A stretch of 64,000 nt of DNA from Thermoplasmata archaeon (GCA_020348445.1 CP070751.1:4537709-4601708), one strand, 5' to 3'; positions 53,466 to 62,828 are shown, counted from the stretch's first letter. The notes: generated by a model not told the origin, from the letters alone. Made by a program: numbers and translations.

Positions 53466-55037
53466 TCACTCCGCGGCATGGGATTTTTCTTTCATTTTCA
53501 ACTTTATCTTCATCCCAGGTAACCTTGCCATAGTTGCCATCATGTCCATACCCATATTCATTCCAAATGCAGGAATGGGGATTCCAAATCGTGTCATGCC
53601 CTCAGTTAATTTTCCTGGATTGACAATATCATTTGGGTCCATTGCAGATTTTATATTTTTCATCACATCTGCACCGTGACCGTGCAATTTCTTGATATTT
53701 GCGGCAAAGAAAATACCTAATCCCACGGGCCGTCCCCCCAATTTAAAAGCCGCATCACCGATCTTTTTAGTAAATGACATGGTCATCATTGATCTGAGCT
53801 TCCTCTCATCTGTTAAGCAATAGGGCATGAAGGCCACTGTGTTTCTGTCTGAAATCATTCCAGTGACAGCAGCAGTAAGACCCATCTTTTTAATGATCCT
53901 TTGAGAGCGTTTTATCATTTCATGCAGTCTCGATACAGGGATTAGTGCCTCGCTCAACACAATGGTGGGGCCCAGTCTTTTTATCCGCATCTCAAAGAAG
54001 CGCTCTTCCCATTCGTGTTCTGAGAATTCTTTGCTCTGTTTTTCTCCATTGTGCCTTTGCATTATTCTGTCGCATATGGCCTCTTCAACATCCAATGAAG
54101 AGCTCGATCCTTCTAGAGCCAGATTCACCATTGCCGTAATCTCAGGGAGATCCTTGCCCATATTTTTCAGGTAGATGAAGTGATTTTTGTCGAAGAATGA
54201 TATGTGCAAAGGCAGAACATCTGAACGGGTAATTTCAAAAATTGCCTCACACATGTCCTTTACACTTGGAAAGACATATGATACAGGGCGAATTTCTTCA
54301 GGAGAGGGATAGATTCTCAAAGTGATCCTTGTTATGATACCAAGGGTGCCCTCAGAACCTGCGAAAAAGGGGGTTAGATTGTCCATTCTAAGACTTGATT
54401 TTATTGAAGAGGTCCCAAAAGTAACAATTTCTCCTCTTGGCAGCACCATCTCCAGCGCCACAACCTGCCTATCCACACCCCCGTATTTGTACGATCCAAC
54501 TCCAACCCCCCCAGTATTTATCCAGCCTCCAACTGTGGCTGCAGGGGCGCTGCTTGGATATGCACCGATGAGATATCCCTTTTTATGTAATTTATCTTTT
54601 AAATCATTCCAGGTGATTCCTGGCTCTACTGTAACAGTGAGGTTCTCTTCGTCGATTTTTATTATTTTGTTCATGGTGGTCATGTCCAAAAGGATTCCAC
54701 CCAAAACAGGCACTGCTCCTCCCAAAGCCCATGATGCCCCTCCCCTGGGAACCACAGGGATATCCTCTTTTATGGCAAGTTTTATTATCCTGGATACGTC
54801 AGATGCACTATTTGGCCTCACCACCACATCCGGTAGCATCTTGAATCCCATTTCCATCATCTTAGGAAGAGGTGCGACATCATGGCTGTACAGCCGCCGC
54901 TCAATTACATCATCGCTGATATTTGACTCATCCACGATGCCTGCCAACAATTCGTATAATTCGGAATGGGATTTTTTAGGGATCGTATCCCCGTTCTTTT
55001 TTTCTTCCCCTTTTTTGATTTCTGAATTTCCCTTCAT
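53466..55037 (-). CDS. FAD-linked oxidase (GlcD/lactate dehydrogenase-like), copy 2
   Basis: The 523-residue protein is a close paralogue of the copy at 20837: VVPRGGASWALGGAVPVLGG, GAYPSSAPAATVGGWINTGGVG, GSEGTLGIITR and DPNDIVNPGK are in matching places. It has a charged 20-residue N-terminal extension. Both copies share LPLHISFFDKNHF / HISFLDRNHF and the KQS-EFSEHEWEERF segment, suggesting a common, possibly acidic, substrate. First gene of the oxidase-HdrD-UbiA operon. Confidence 0.92.
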   Translation of the reverse strand: MKGNSEIKKGEEKKNGDTIPKKSHSELYELLAGIVDESNISDDVIERRLYSHDVAPLPKMMEMGFKMLPDVVVRPNSASDVSRIIKLAIKEDIPVVPRGGASWALGGAVPVLGGILLDMTTMNKIIKIDEENLTVTVEPGITWNDLKDKLHKKGYLIGAYPSSAPAATVGGWINTGGVGVGSYKYGGVDRQVVALEMVLPRGEIVTFGTSSIKSSLRMDNLTPFFAGSEGTLGIITRITLRIYPSPEEIRPVSYVFPSVKDMCEAIFEITRSDVLPLHISFFDKNHFIYLKNMGKDLPEITAMVNLALEGSSSSLDVEEAICDRIMQRHNGEKQSKEFSEHEWEERFFEMRIKRLGPTIVLSEALIPVSRLHEMIKRSQRIIKKMGLTAAVTGMISDRNTVAFMPYCLTDERKLRSMMTMSFTKKIGDAAFKLGGRPVGLGIFFAANIKKLHGHGADVMKNIKSAMDPNDIVNPGKLTEGMTRFGIPIPAFGMNMGMDMMATMARLPGMKIKLKMKEKSHAAE

Positions 55038-55106
55038 AAATCGTCCTCAAAGCAATTTAATTCGAAATTGTGTATGTCTTTTTTAGCTAAGAAACGTTAT
55101 AATAGT

Positions 55107-55132
55107 GAATATATATCCTTTGTGTTGTTACC
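55107..55132 (-). promoter_or_regulatory. candidate promoter box of the FAD oxidase 2 operon
   Basis: On the minus strand GGTAACAACACAAAG is followed by GATATATATTC, about 70 bp before the ATG at 55037. The same GGTAACAAC word stands before the hdr operon and the same GATATATATTC before the GcvH-like gene at 25059. Confidence 0.45.
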
Positions 55133-55214
55133 GAAAGAGATTACACATTATATTTCATGGACTATCTAATATACTGAGCCAAGATTGAATAAATGAAAAG
55201 CTCGACGTTTAATC

Positions 55215-55643
55215 TCATTCTGTAGCGTTCCTTTTTTCCTCGATTTGCTGCTTCATCCAAGCTTCGAATTCTTTCCCCGTCTTCATCAGGCTATTCAGCT
55301 CATTAAGATCTTTTGGTTTGATCTTAACAACCCAACCCTCCTGATATGGACTATCATTTATTAGGCTTGGCTCATCCTCTAGATCCTCGTTCACCTCTAC
55401 TATCTCGCCAGAAATGGGGGAATACAACTTGCCTGTCCATTTTCCACTGCTTAGGGTACCCATGGGCTTTCCCTGCTGAACTTCATCACCCTCTTCAAGG
55501 GTTACAACTCTTTTGATGGTACCAGCCATTTTTTGTGTAAAGTCGGTTAGACCCACCAGGACCATATCACCGTCTACCTTGGCATATGTATGCTCCACAT
55601 GATAGTAGAGATCATCTGGCATTTCGTATTCATCAATTTTCAT
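55215..55643 (-). CDS. gcvH: GcvH/LbpA-like lipoyl carrier protein 2
   Basis: The 142-residue protein is nearly parallel to carrier 1: MPDDLYYHVEHTY, DFTQKMAGTIKRVVTL, and the identical lipoylation loop SSGKWTGKLYSPISGEIVEV with Lys 68. The C-terminal part differs (PKDLNELNSLMKTGKEFEAW). GGAGG lies seven to eight bases before the ATG. It stands alone, 178 bp before FAD oxidase 2 on the same strand, which pairs one of these carriers with each FAD/HdrD unit in the region. Confidence 0.92.
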   Translation of the reverse strand: MKIDEYEMPDDLYYHVEHTYAKVDGDMVLVGLTDFTQKMAGTIKRVVTLEEGDEVQQGKPMGTLSSGKWTGKLYSPISGEIVEVNEDLEDEPSLINDSPYQEGWVVKIKPKDLNELNSLMKTGKEFEAWMKQQIEEKRNATE

Positions 55644-55879
55644 CTTCGTTCCTCCAATGAAATCTTGGTCAATTCATGCTTTATTTATCTTAACTGCATA
55701 TCTTGGCAGTCAACCCCCCATGGCGAATGCCCAATATAATGTTTGCGATATTCGTCAGGGTAATTGCTAAAAACAGCGTGGGATATATGAGATACCAGAT
55801 ATCTAGCTTCTTCTCGAAATATGCGTTTTGATGCCAAAAATACAGATTGGAGCAATTTCAACCAGATATATCATAAAGA

Positions 55880-56938
55880 TTATTCAACTGCGAGCTTCTG
55901 TAACTTTCTTACATATTTTTCAGCTCTGTCTGGGGTGGACAGCACATTTTCTATGAAATCCACTTCCCTTAAGGAGCTCAAACCATTCTCTTTTAGGGCC
56001 CCCTCGTATAACTTTCCGAGAAAATTTCCACTATATCTTTCATTCTTCAAGGCCTGGTGTATGACCCCAGCTGCTATCCTTCCACTTTTGATGGCATAAT
56101 AAATACCCTCCCCGGTTCCTGGAAATACGAATCCACCCGCGTCACCCACAAGTAAAGTGCGATCATTTGCATGTGTGTGAATAGGGCCACCCATGGGAAT
56201 GAGGTGTGCCTCCATTTTTTGTATGGACCCGCCTTCTATCTTTTCCTTTACTAATTCATGCTTCATGAACTTATTTAAGACTGATTTTACATTCTTTTTA
56301 AACTCATTTGATGTACCTCCCACCCCTACCTTTATTGATGCCCTTTGCGGACTGATCCAACCGTAGCCATATGGAATCGAATAGTATACCTCAAACCAAT
56401 TACCAATTAATCTATCGATCTTTTCTTTCGGAAGTGAAATTACGAACTGGGCGGCAGTTGCTTTTGGATAAGGTTCAGAGGGGAAATCAAAGCATTTTTT
56501 ATTGACAATGGAATTCACACCATCGGCTCCAACCACGAGTTTAGATTTGTAGGTTTCTTTTTCTCCGTGTACCTCTACAAAATCATCTTTTATTTTAAAA
56601 TCCAGAATCCTTTCATGCTTTACTTCATTATTTAACCTATTTACAAGAAATCGATCAAGTTTGTACCTACTGACAATAGCACCTTTGTTTGAAAAGTCGG
56701 ATTCGACCATAAAACCAGTGGGGGAATATATCCTATAACCCTCAAGCCTTCTTTCAATAAGCTCCTCGGGAAGATCCATCTCAGAATGAATCCTGGGAGG
56801 AAGAACACCGGCACATGGTTTATCCCTTGGAAACTTTTCCTTATCTATGATTACTATCTCATGATCCTCTTTTTCAAGACCATAAGCAACAGATGATCCT
56901 GCAGGTCCTGCTCCAACTATCGCAACATCGAATATCAA
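55880..56938 (-). CDS. geranylgeranyl reductase family flavoprotein
   Basis: The 352-residue protein starts with the FAD Rossmann motif VAIVGAGPAGSSVAYGLE, has the family word RDKPCAGVLPP near 42 (Cys-Gly/Ala motif), VGADGVNS near 133 and GDAGGFVFPGTGEGIYYAIK near 275 (FAD phosphate and substrate tunnel). Such enzymes saturate the isoprenoid chains of archaeal lipids or of menaquinone. With three UbiA genes and UbiB in the window it may serve quinone side chains or membrane lipids; the sequence alone does not decide. Confidence 0.9.
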   Translation of the reverse strand: MIFDVAIVGAGPAGSSVAYGLEKEDHEIVIIDKEKFPRDKPCAGVLPPRIHSEMDLPEELIERRLEGYRIYSPTGFMVESDFSNKGAIVSRYKLDRFLVNRLNNEVKHERILDFKIKDDFVEVHGEKETYKSKLVVGADGVNSIVNKKCFDFPSEPYPKATAAQFVISLPKEKIDRLIGNWFEVYYSIPYGYGWISPQRASIKVGVGGTSNEFKKNVKSVLNKFMKHELVKEKIEGGSIQKMEAHLIPMGGPIHTHANDRTLLVGDAGGFVFPGTGEGIYYAIKSGRIAAGVIHQALKNERYSGNFLGKLYEGALKENGLSSLREVDFIENVLSTPDRAEKYVRKLQKLAVE

Positions 56939-57063
56939 TTGTACATCACCGAACTGAAAGAAGGTAAGGGTAATTCGAATTTAAGGATTTTCTATCACCA
57001 AAGCAAATTATAAAATATTCAACACCATATCCTGCTCATCTTAGAAAAGTATGGTGAAGGAAA

Positions 57064-58038
57064 TTGGATAAAATTTCAAAAACAATAAATAAATTACGCT
57101 CCCAGGATCTAGATGACCTGGTAGAACAGGCTTGGGAAATCAGAAATAGAAATTTTCCACGGGTGCTTAATGTTTCAGTACCCAGTGCCAAGACTTATAT
57201 TACTGATCACTACCAGAATAAACAGAATATCTTTGTGAATATCAGCATCACAGGAAACATTTGCGAGTTAAATTGCGAGCATTGTAAAAGAAAACTTCTT
57301 CAATCCATGATCCCGGCAAAAACCCCTTTGGAACTTAAAGAGGTGGGAGAATCCTTGGTAGAAAAAGGATGCCATGGAGTTCTTGTTTCCGGGGGTGCAA
57401 TGTCCGATGGGATGGTTTCTCTTGACAATTACATTGATTCAATAAGATATCTAAAAGAAATCGGATTGCAGGTTATTGTTCATACAGGTCTTGTCAACCA
57501 GACTATTGCTTCCAAATTGAAAGAGGTGGGTGTCGATCAGGTTCTAATCGATATTATCGGTGATAAGGAAACAATAAAAGATGTATATCATCTTGATAAG
57601 ACTCCCGAGGATTTTGAAAAATCCCTGAGAATTTTGAAGGGCGTTGGTTTGGAGATAGCACCTCATATAGTAATAGGTCTTAATTACGGCAAGATCTCAG
57701 GGGAATACAATGCACTTCATCTAATATCTGAAGTGAGTCCAGAGGTGATAGTCCTTGTGGTAATATCACCCATGCATGGGACACCAATGCACGGTTTGAA
57801 AACACCTTCTCCAGATAATATCGCAAGAATTGCAGCCATTGCACGGATTATCAATCCAAATACCAAGGTTACATCGGGCTGTGCTAGACCTCCAGGACCC
57901 CAAAAGATAGAAACCGAAAAGCTACTTATCAAAGCTGGTGTCAACTCCATGGCTTACCCTACAGATGAGGCCGTTGATTATGCACACAACCTTGGATTAA
58001 AGACGATTTTCAAGGAAGAATGCTGCTCTTTATTGTGA
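57064..58038 (+). CDS. radical SAM enzyme, LipS1/LipS2-type lipoyl synthase, other half
   Basis: The 324-residue protein has the radical SAM motif CELNCEHCK (C67, C71, C74), BioB-like strands (GVLVSGGAMSDGMVS, VIVHTGLVN, APHIVIGLNYGKI) and a C-terminal TSGCARPPGPQKIETEKLLI followed by YPTDEAVDYAHNLGL and CC near the end, as in archaeal lipoyl synthase halves. It starts with TTG six bases after GGTGA. It is separate from the lipoate operon at 43-47 kb but near carrier 2. A biotin-synthase-like function is the main alternative. Confidence 0.78.
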   Translation: MDKISKTINKLRSQDLDDLVEQAWEIRNRNFPRVLNVSVPSAKTYITDHYQNKQNIFVNISITGNICELNCEHCKRKLLQSMIPAKTPLELKEVGESLVEKGCHGVLVSGGAMSDGMVSLDNYIDSIRYLKEIGLQVIVHTGLVNQTIASKLKEVGVDQVLIDIIGDKETIKDVYHLDKTPEDFEKSLRILKGVGLEIAPHIVIGLNYGKISGEYNALHLISEVSPEVIVLVVISPMHGTPMHGLKTPSPDNIARIAAIARIINPNTKVTSGCARPPGPQKIETEKLLIKAGVNSMAYPTDEAVDYAHNLGLKTIFKEECCSLL

Positions 58039-58215
58039 TTTATATTTATTATTAAGGTCATGCAATATCACATATTACCCTTAATAAAGAGATAAATCAA
58101 GGGGAAAATCAAGCTCAATAATATATAAAATATTAGTACAGCAAAAGGTTAATACTACATCAAAATAATCCCGGTCGAATCCTACAAGCCATTGTCGGGA
58201 AATGGTGACTGAAAG

Positions 58216-60855
58216 ATGATATTCGTTGAAGCATTGTTTGTATTCGTCATAATTGCTCTTATATGGCTCCTTATCACTGCCCTTATTTTTAAAAAGCTCA
58301 ACAAAGCCCGGATTAAAGGTGTGGTTCTTATTTTCCTAGCGTTTATCGCTGTTGCTATAATGATCTTAATTGTGGGCCATTTTTTAGAATATCACGAACA
58401 AAACGAATTCTGTGGTGAGTTTTGTCATGCAATGGAGCCTCAGTATAATAGTTATACTCAGCCTAAAAACAACTCATATATGGAGACACATTACAGAAAA
58501 AATGTTACATGTGCACAATGTCATACAGGACCAGGGTTCGCAGGACAGATAGATTCATATCTTGCTGTTCCCAATGAAATGTGGGGAGAGTACATTGCAG
58601 GATACGATCCCGATGATATGGGAGGCCATGTCCCATCAGAAAATTGCCTCAAAGGCTGCCATGAAGAGGCAGAGGTCGATTGGAAGTTCCAGGGGCCCAT
58701 GCCCAGGGGTGAGGGTTATTTCGAAGTTGACGGAGAAGGCGGGTGGCTTCTTAGGGAGATATACCACCCTTACACCGAAAACGGCACCAACCTAAAAGAA
58801 CTGAGGGAAATTGAGGTATGTCAGGACTGTCACGATGCCAGGGACAACAGTTTCGGCTTTACAGCCGAGGCCTGCCCCCTATGTCATGACGTGGAGCCTG
58901 AAGAGCTCGAGCATCATGGTGAATCCACGTGTGACATGGCAGTTTGCCATAGGGATGAAGCAGGTAATCCCGTTCAGCCCAAGCTTACCGGTCACAATAC
59001 TGTTGAGGACCACTGCATGGTCTGTCACTCCAGAGATCATCCCGATGACGCATTCGTGCCTTATGCAGATGTCATAACCAACTCAAAGGACGTAACCCTT
59101 GAAGTGAACAGTAGTTTTTGCAATGCCTGTCACCATGAAGTGTATGAGGAAGTACGCACCATAAATTCAAAACACTATACTGAAAATGATTGCAAAGACT
59201 GCCATCTCGAGCATAACACGAGGCCTGATTGCCTGCTCTGTCATGAGCAGGGGGGTGAATCGGGACCCGAGCATACTGTAACCTCCCCATTTAACGATTG
59301 TTCAGAATGCCATATTGAAGGGGGGCATAATCCAACCATAATTAGAATACAGGTCCAAAGACCTGACATGGACAGTCGTAACCTTTCAAAATACTTCTGT
59401 AACTCATGCCACAAAGAAGAAGTTTATGACAATTTCGTTTCCGGGACCCTTCACAGCAGGGAGGATTTTACAGAGAATTGTTTGGCATGTCACAATGAGC
59501 ATGATGGAGCAGATGTTGATTGCCTTGAATGTCATAAAAGTGGTGGTTTTGGAGGACTGGCTGATACGCCAGAACATATTATCGCGACACCCTATGATCT
59601 TTGTTTGGATTGTCATACCCAAGGACATATACCCGATATGGTCAATTTCACCTTCTATAAAGATACCTATGGTACACCAATTGAAGATGATTTCTGCGCG
59701 GACTGTCATGCTTCTCAGAAAGCGCAGCTGACAGATTATGGTGCAAATCATGAATCCCAGGATTGTTATTCCTGTCATGAAACACACGCGGATGACGATG
59801 TTGATTGCCTCTCGTGTCACCGTGCAGGAGGTGTCGCCCCGGAACCTTCTCATAACATAGAAAATCAGTATGAGGAGTGCCTTTCATGCCATGAGTCAGG
59901 TCATGCACCCTTAAATGTCACTTTTGGTGTTTCTTCCATAGGTAATGATTTTTGTGCTGATGCATCTTGTCATGGTGGCATAGATGGAATAGTCAATCAA
60001 TTCCAGAATTATGGGAGTCGCCATCAGGAACTCTACCCCGGATGTACTGATAATTGCCATAACTCCCATTCTGTGGATAAGACCTGCAAGGAAGTGTTAT
60101 GTCATTCAAGCCGACCATCAGGACATGCAATCGATTATTCGGTGGATGAATGCCTACAATGCCATGATTCAGCCCATGGACCTGCAAAGTTAGCATCAAG
60201 ACCCGGTCATTCCCTATCCCAAAGAAACTATATGAGTTCCTATTTTACCCTTGACCCAAACAATATGACCAATTCATTTTCATGGACCGAGAGGGGTAAT
60301 CATTCAGTATACAGTAATTGCTTTACCTGTCATTCTGACGCAGAGACCCCCATATATCCTGCTGGTGCTCAAATCCTGATGAATGTCAACAGCACAAATT
60401 GTGCTGGAGGAAGTTGTCATTCCTGGATCAATCCCATAAGCACAGGTGTTCCCTATGACCTTTTTAACTCGGCAACTGAATGGGTGAATCACACAAAAAT
60501 CTTCGATAATGCTACCTATGGAGGGTGTGCAGGGAAGTGCCATCAGAAGGATGTAACCAATCCTGTGTACGACGGCTCAGGGCATGGGATTATCACCAGC
60601 TGCCTCACCGAAGACTGTCATGGTTCAGGATTTCCCGGCAATATTCATACTGATCATATGAACCACGTAGATGGTTTTACAGCAATTACTGGTGTAGGTT
60701 GTGAGGATGTTTGTCACGAGTTGGACCCACAATCAGAGGGGGCACCTATTAACGGGGGATGCTACGATTGCCATAAAAGCGGTCACAATCCCAGTATAAT
60801 GGATATCTCACCATGTTATAACTGTCACGCCAGTAACCAATCCAATCAAGATTGA
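58216..60855 (+). CDS. membrane-anchored 30-haem c-type cytochrome with NapC/NrfH-like start
   Basis: The 879-residue protein has two N-terminal membrane helices (about 4-25 and 35-56), then a NapC/NirT-like opening (FCGEFCHAMEPQYNSY, CAQCH). I count 30 haem-binding motifs: 20 CX2CH, five CX3CH (CGEFCH, CLKGCH, CTDNCH, CAGKCH, CEDVCH) and five CX4CH (CDMAVCH, CADASCH, CKEVLCH, CAGGSCH, CLTEDCH). From about 300 to 620 a unit of some 110 residues recurs (FCNACHHE, NDCKDCH, DCLLCHEQGG, DCSECHIEGGHNP). This is suited to carrying electrons from the membrane outward over a long distance. A b-type cytochrome gene follows 26 bp later. Family-specific function unknown. Confidence 0.93.
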   Translation: MIFVEALFVFVIIALIWLLITALIFKKLNKARIKGVVLIFLAFIAVAIMILIVGHFLEYHEQNEFCGEFCHAMEPQYNSYTQPKNNSYMETHYRKNVTCAQCHTGPGFAGQIDSYLAVPNEMWGEYIAGYDPDDMGGHVPSENCLKGCHEEAEVDWKFQGPMPRGEGYFEVDGEGGWLLREIYHPYTENGTNLKELREIEVCQDCHDARDNSFGFTAEACPLCHDVEPEELEHHGESTCDMAVCHRDEAGNPVQPKLTGHNTVEDHCMVCHSRDHPDDAFVPYADVITNSKDVTLEVNSSFCNACHHEVYEEVRTINSKHYTENDCKDCHLEHNTRPDCLLCHEQGGESGPEHTVTSPFNDCSECHIEGGHNPTIIRIQVQRPDMDSRNLSKYFCNSCHKEEVYDNFVSGTLHSREDFTENCLACHNEHDGADVDCLECHKSGGFGGLADTPEHIIATPYDLCLDCHTQGHIPDMVNFTFYKDTYGTPIEDDFCADCHASQKAQLTDYGANHESQDCYSCHETHADDDVDCLSCHRAGGVAPEPSHNIENQYEECLSCHESGHAPLNVTFGVSSIGNDFCADASCHGGIDGIVNQFQNYGSRHQELYPGCTDNCHNSHSVDKTCKEVLCHSSRPSGHAIDYSVDECLQCHDSAHGPAKLASRPGHSLSQRNYMSSYFTLDPNNMTNSFSWTERGNHSVYSNCFTCHSDAETPIYPAGAQILMNVNSTNCAGGSCHSWINPISTGVPYDLFNSATEWVNHTKIFDNATYGGCAGKCHQKDVTNPVYDGSGHGIITSCLTEDCHGSGFPGNIHTDHMNHVDGFTAITGVGCEDVCHELDPQSEGAPINGGCYDCHKSGHNPSIMDISPCYNCHASNQSNQD

Positions 60856-60881
60856 ATTAAAGATATGAGTGTGAATTGATA

Positions 60882-61679
60882 ATGAGTTCAGAATCCGAAA
60901 TCAGAAGGTACGGAAAAGTCGTTGTACTTGAGCACTGGCTGGGTATCCTTATAATATTCTCTCTAATAATCACAGGATTGTTTCTGGTTAGGGATTGGTT
61001 TGTTCATGAATTTCACATATATGGTGCAGAAAATTATGTTCCCACCCCTGGTTTTGCAGATTCACTTCATCTCTATGCCGCTTTGGGAATTCTAATTCTA
61101 GGAGCAATACATCTGATAGCACACGGGGGCCAGAAGGAGAAACCGATTCTACCGAAAAATAGTATGAAGGAACTCAAAGCGGGATTGTATTCTTTGATGT
61201 ATCTTGTCTTCTTGACAAAAAAGCAGGAGAGAGGTAGCGGAGAGAAATATCTAAAGAGCCAAAGAATTATCTATGCATTTACAATTTATGTCCTGGGGCT
61301 TGCCGCGATTACTGGTTTTTTATACTCAATGGGCCTTCTTGGTGACCATATGCAAATTGCACATGTCACGGCCGGTGTTCTTGTGATTCTTATCGCGGTG
61401 CATCGTACTGCTCTGATCATTAGAAAAAGGGATAAGATTGCCTTACGAAGCGTACTTGCCACAGGAACCATGCCTGAATGGTACGTCAAGAAGAATCATA
61501 GGGCATGGTACGAGGAGATTGTAGGAAGAAAAGCCTCTGACTTTAAAGATATTGAAAAAACCAAACCCAAGGGCCAAAAACCTATTGAAGCTAAAGAAAT
61601 AAAAGAAGCCCAGTGTGTATTTGAGGATGGACAAGACAAACAGGAGGTTAATGATAAAAAACCTGCACCTCAGTCCTGA
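60882..61679 (+). CDS. b-type cytochrome, formate dehydrogenase gamma/Ni-Fe hydrogenase cytochrome b561 type
   Basis: The 265-residue protein has four membrane helices with haem-ligand candidates in the expected places: VVVLEHWLGILIIF (first helix), SLHLYAALGILILGAIHLIAHGG (second) and HMQIAHVTAGVLVILIAVHR (fourth). The C-terminus is a charged cytoplasmic tail of about 65 residues. Such proteins pass electrons between periplasmic or cytochrome partners and membrane quinones. Its place right after the 30-haem gene implies one complex. ATG 60882 is preferred over the TTG at 60876. Confidence 0.88.
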   Translation: MSSESEIRRYGKVVVLEHWLGILIIFSLIITGLFLVRDWFVHEFHIYGAENYVPTPGFADSLHLYAALGILILGAIHLIAHGGQKEKPILPKNSMKELKAGLYSLMYLVFLTKKQERGSGEKYLKSQRIIYAFTIYVLGLAAITGFLYSMGLLGDHMQIAHVTAGVLVILIAVHRTALIIRKRDKIALRSVLATGTMPEWYVKKNHRAWYEEIVGRKASDFKDIEKTKPKGQKPIEAKEIKEAQCVFEDGQDKQEVNDKKPAPQS

Positions 61680-61688
61680 ATATAATTC

Positions 61689-62828
61689 TTAGCTTCCACT
61701 ACCATGTGGCTGCACTTCAAATATTACAAAGGTCATTATCCCAAGTAGGCAATAGCATAATGCCAGTATTCCATTTGACAATTTAGGATCAGGAGCTTTT
61801 TCTGCCCTTTTCATTGCGAACTTGCTCCAGCCGAACAGCTTTTTAAAATATTTGCTTCTCATAATTTGTGCTCTATTTATATACATTGGAGCTGCCCAGA
61901 ACAATAGGACTATGAATGAGACATTATCTGCATTGGTCATCTCAAAGGCCTCGGGATTCCAAAGAGCGGGGAATCCTGTCCAGGCCTTATTCCAACCGTA
62001 GAACATACCAGCAACCCACATACCTATAGGAACTGAGGCAATGAAGAACACCAGGAACGTCAATATTACCAGGAATATAAGCAAATCGGGTTTTGAAAAC
62101 AATTTCTGATATAACGTTGTCTGTTCCCATGTATTTTTTTGCTTCAATATCCTGTATCCGAAGACCCCTGCTACTAATCCGGTTCCAAGGAAGAGAAATA
62201 CTGACATAACCATGAGGGCGATATGAATCTTGAATATGGGAGATTCCAAAACTGCCTGAACGTTTGCTGGTGGACCACCGCCCATTCCCCCCTCAAAATA
62301 ATGAAAAGTTATCACCAATTCCCAGCTGTTGCCGGGATCATTCTCAGTGGTTAATCCCATGGGACCTTGTACTGGTAATAAGGAAGAATCTCCAGCTTCA
62401 ATACATGTCACAACCACATCCCAGGTGTCGTTTACAGGTGGTCCTTCCATTGTCCCTTCCTTCATGATGGATATCTCACCACCACTACCACTGTCGCTTT
62501 GCGGCTCACCCATTCCATCGGCTGCCATAATGCTAAATTCATCAGGGTCTGAATCCGCTTCCTCATCGGTCCACGTTAAAACAAACACGATATCAAGAAC
62601 CATGATACTGTCAAGCTCCAATTCTTGCTGTTCCACCAATTCGTCCAAGAGGTTTAGGGTTTTCTCCCATGATGACCCTTCATTTGTATCACCCGAATAC
62701 TCAAGAACTCCTGTTTCAGATTCCGGCTCTCCCCCAGGGTGCCCTGGCTGGGCAACCGCACCAAAATTACCGATGGTGATCATGATTATTATGATGAATA
62801 TCGTAATATAATTGATTACTTTCGCCAT
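61689..62828 (-). CDS. unknown exported membrane protein: external beta domain and about five C-terminal helices
   Basis: The 379-residue protein has a signal peptide (YITIFIIIIMITIGNFGAVA), an acidic, glycine-rich external domain (about 22-195; MVLDIVFVLTWTDEEADSDP, TWDVVVTCIEAGD, SWELVITFHYFEGG, a beta pattern with Ser/Gly/Asp loops) and helices at about 205-230, 250-280, 305-325 and 355-372. Single His residues at the membrane edge (FHYFEGG, FKIHIALMV) might bind haem or metal. I do not recognise the family. It converges with the b-type cytochrome gene and may belong to the same electron chain. Confidence 0.6.
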   Translation of the reverse strand: MAKVINYITIFIIIIMITIGNFGAVAQPGHPGGEPESETGVLEYSGDTNEGSSWEKTLNLLDELVEQQELELDSIMVLDIVFVLTWTDEEADSDPDEFSIMAADGMGEPQSDSGSGGEISIMKEGTMEGPPVNDTWDVVVTCIEAGDSSLLPVQGPMGLTTENDPGNSWELVITFHYFEGGMGGGPPANVQAVLESPIFKIHIALMVMSVFLFLGTGLVAGVFGYRILKQKNTWEQTTLYQKLFSKPDLLIFLVILTFLVFFIASVPIGMWVAGMFYGWNKAWTGFPALWNPEAFEMTNADNVSFIVLLFWAAPMYINRAQIMRSKYFKKLFGWSKFAMKRAEKAPDPKLSNGILALCYCLLGIMTFVIFEVQPHGSGS

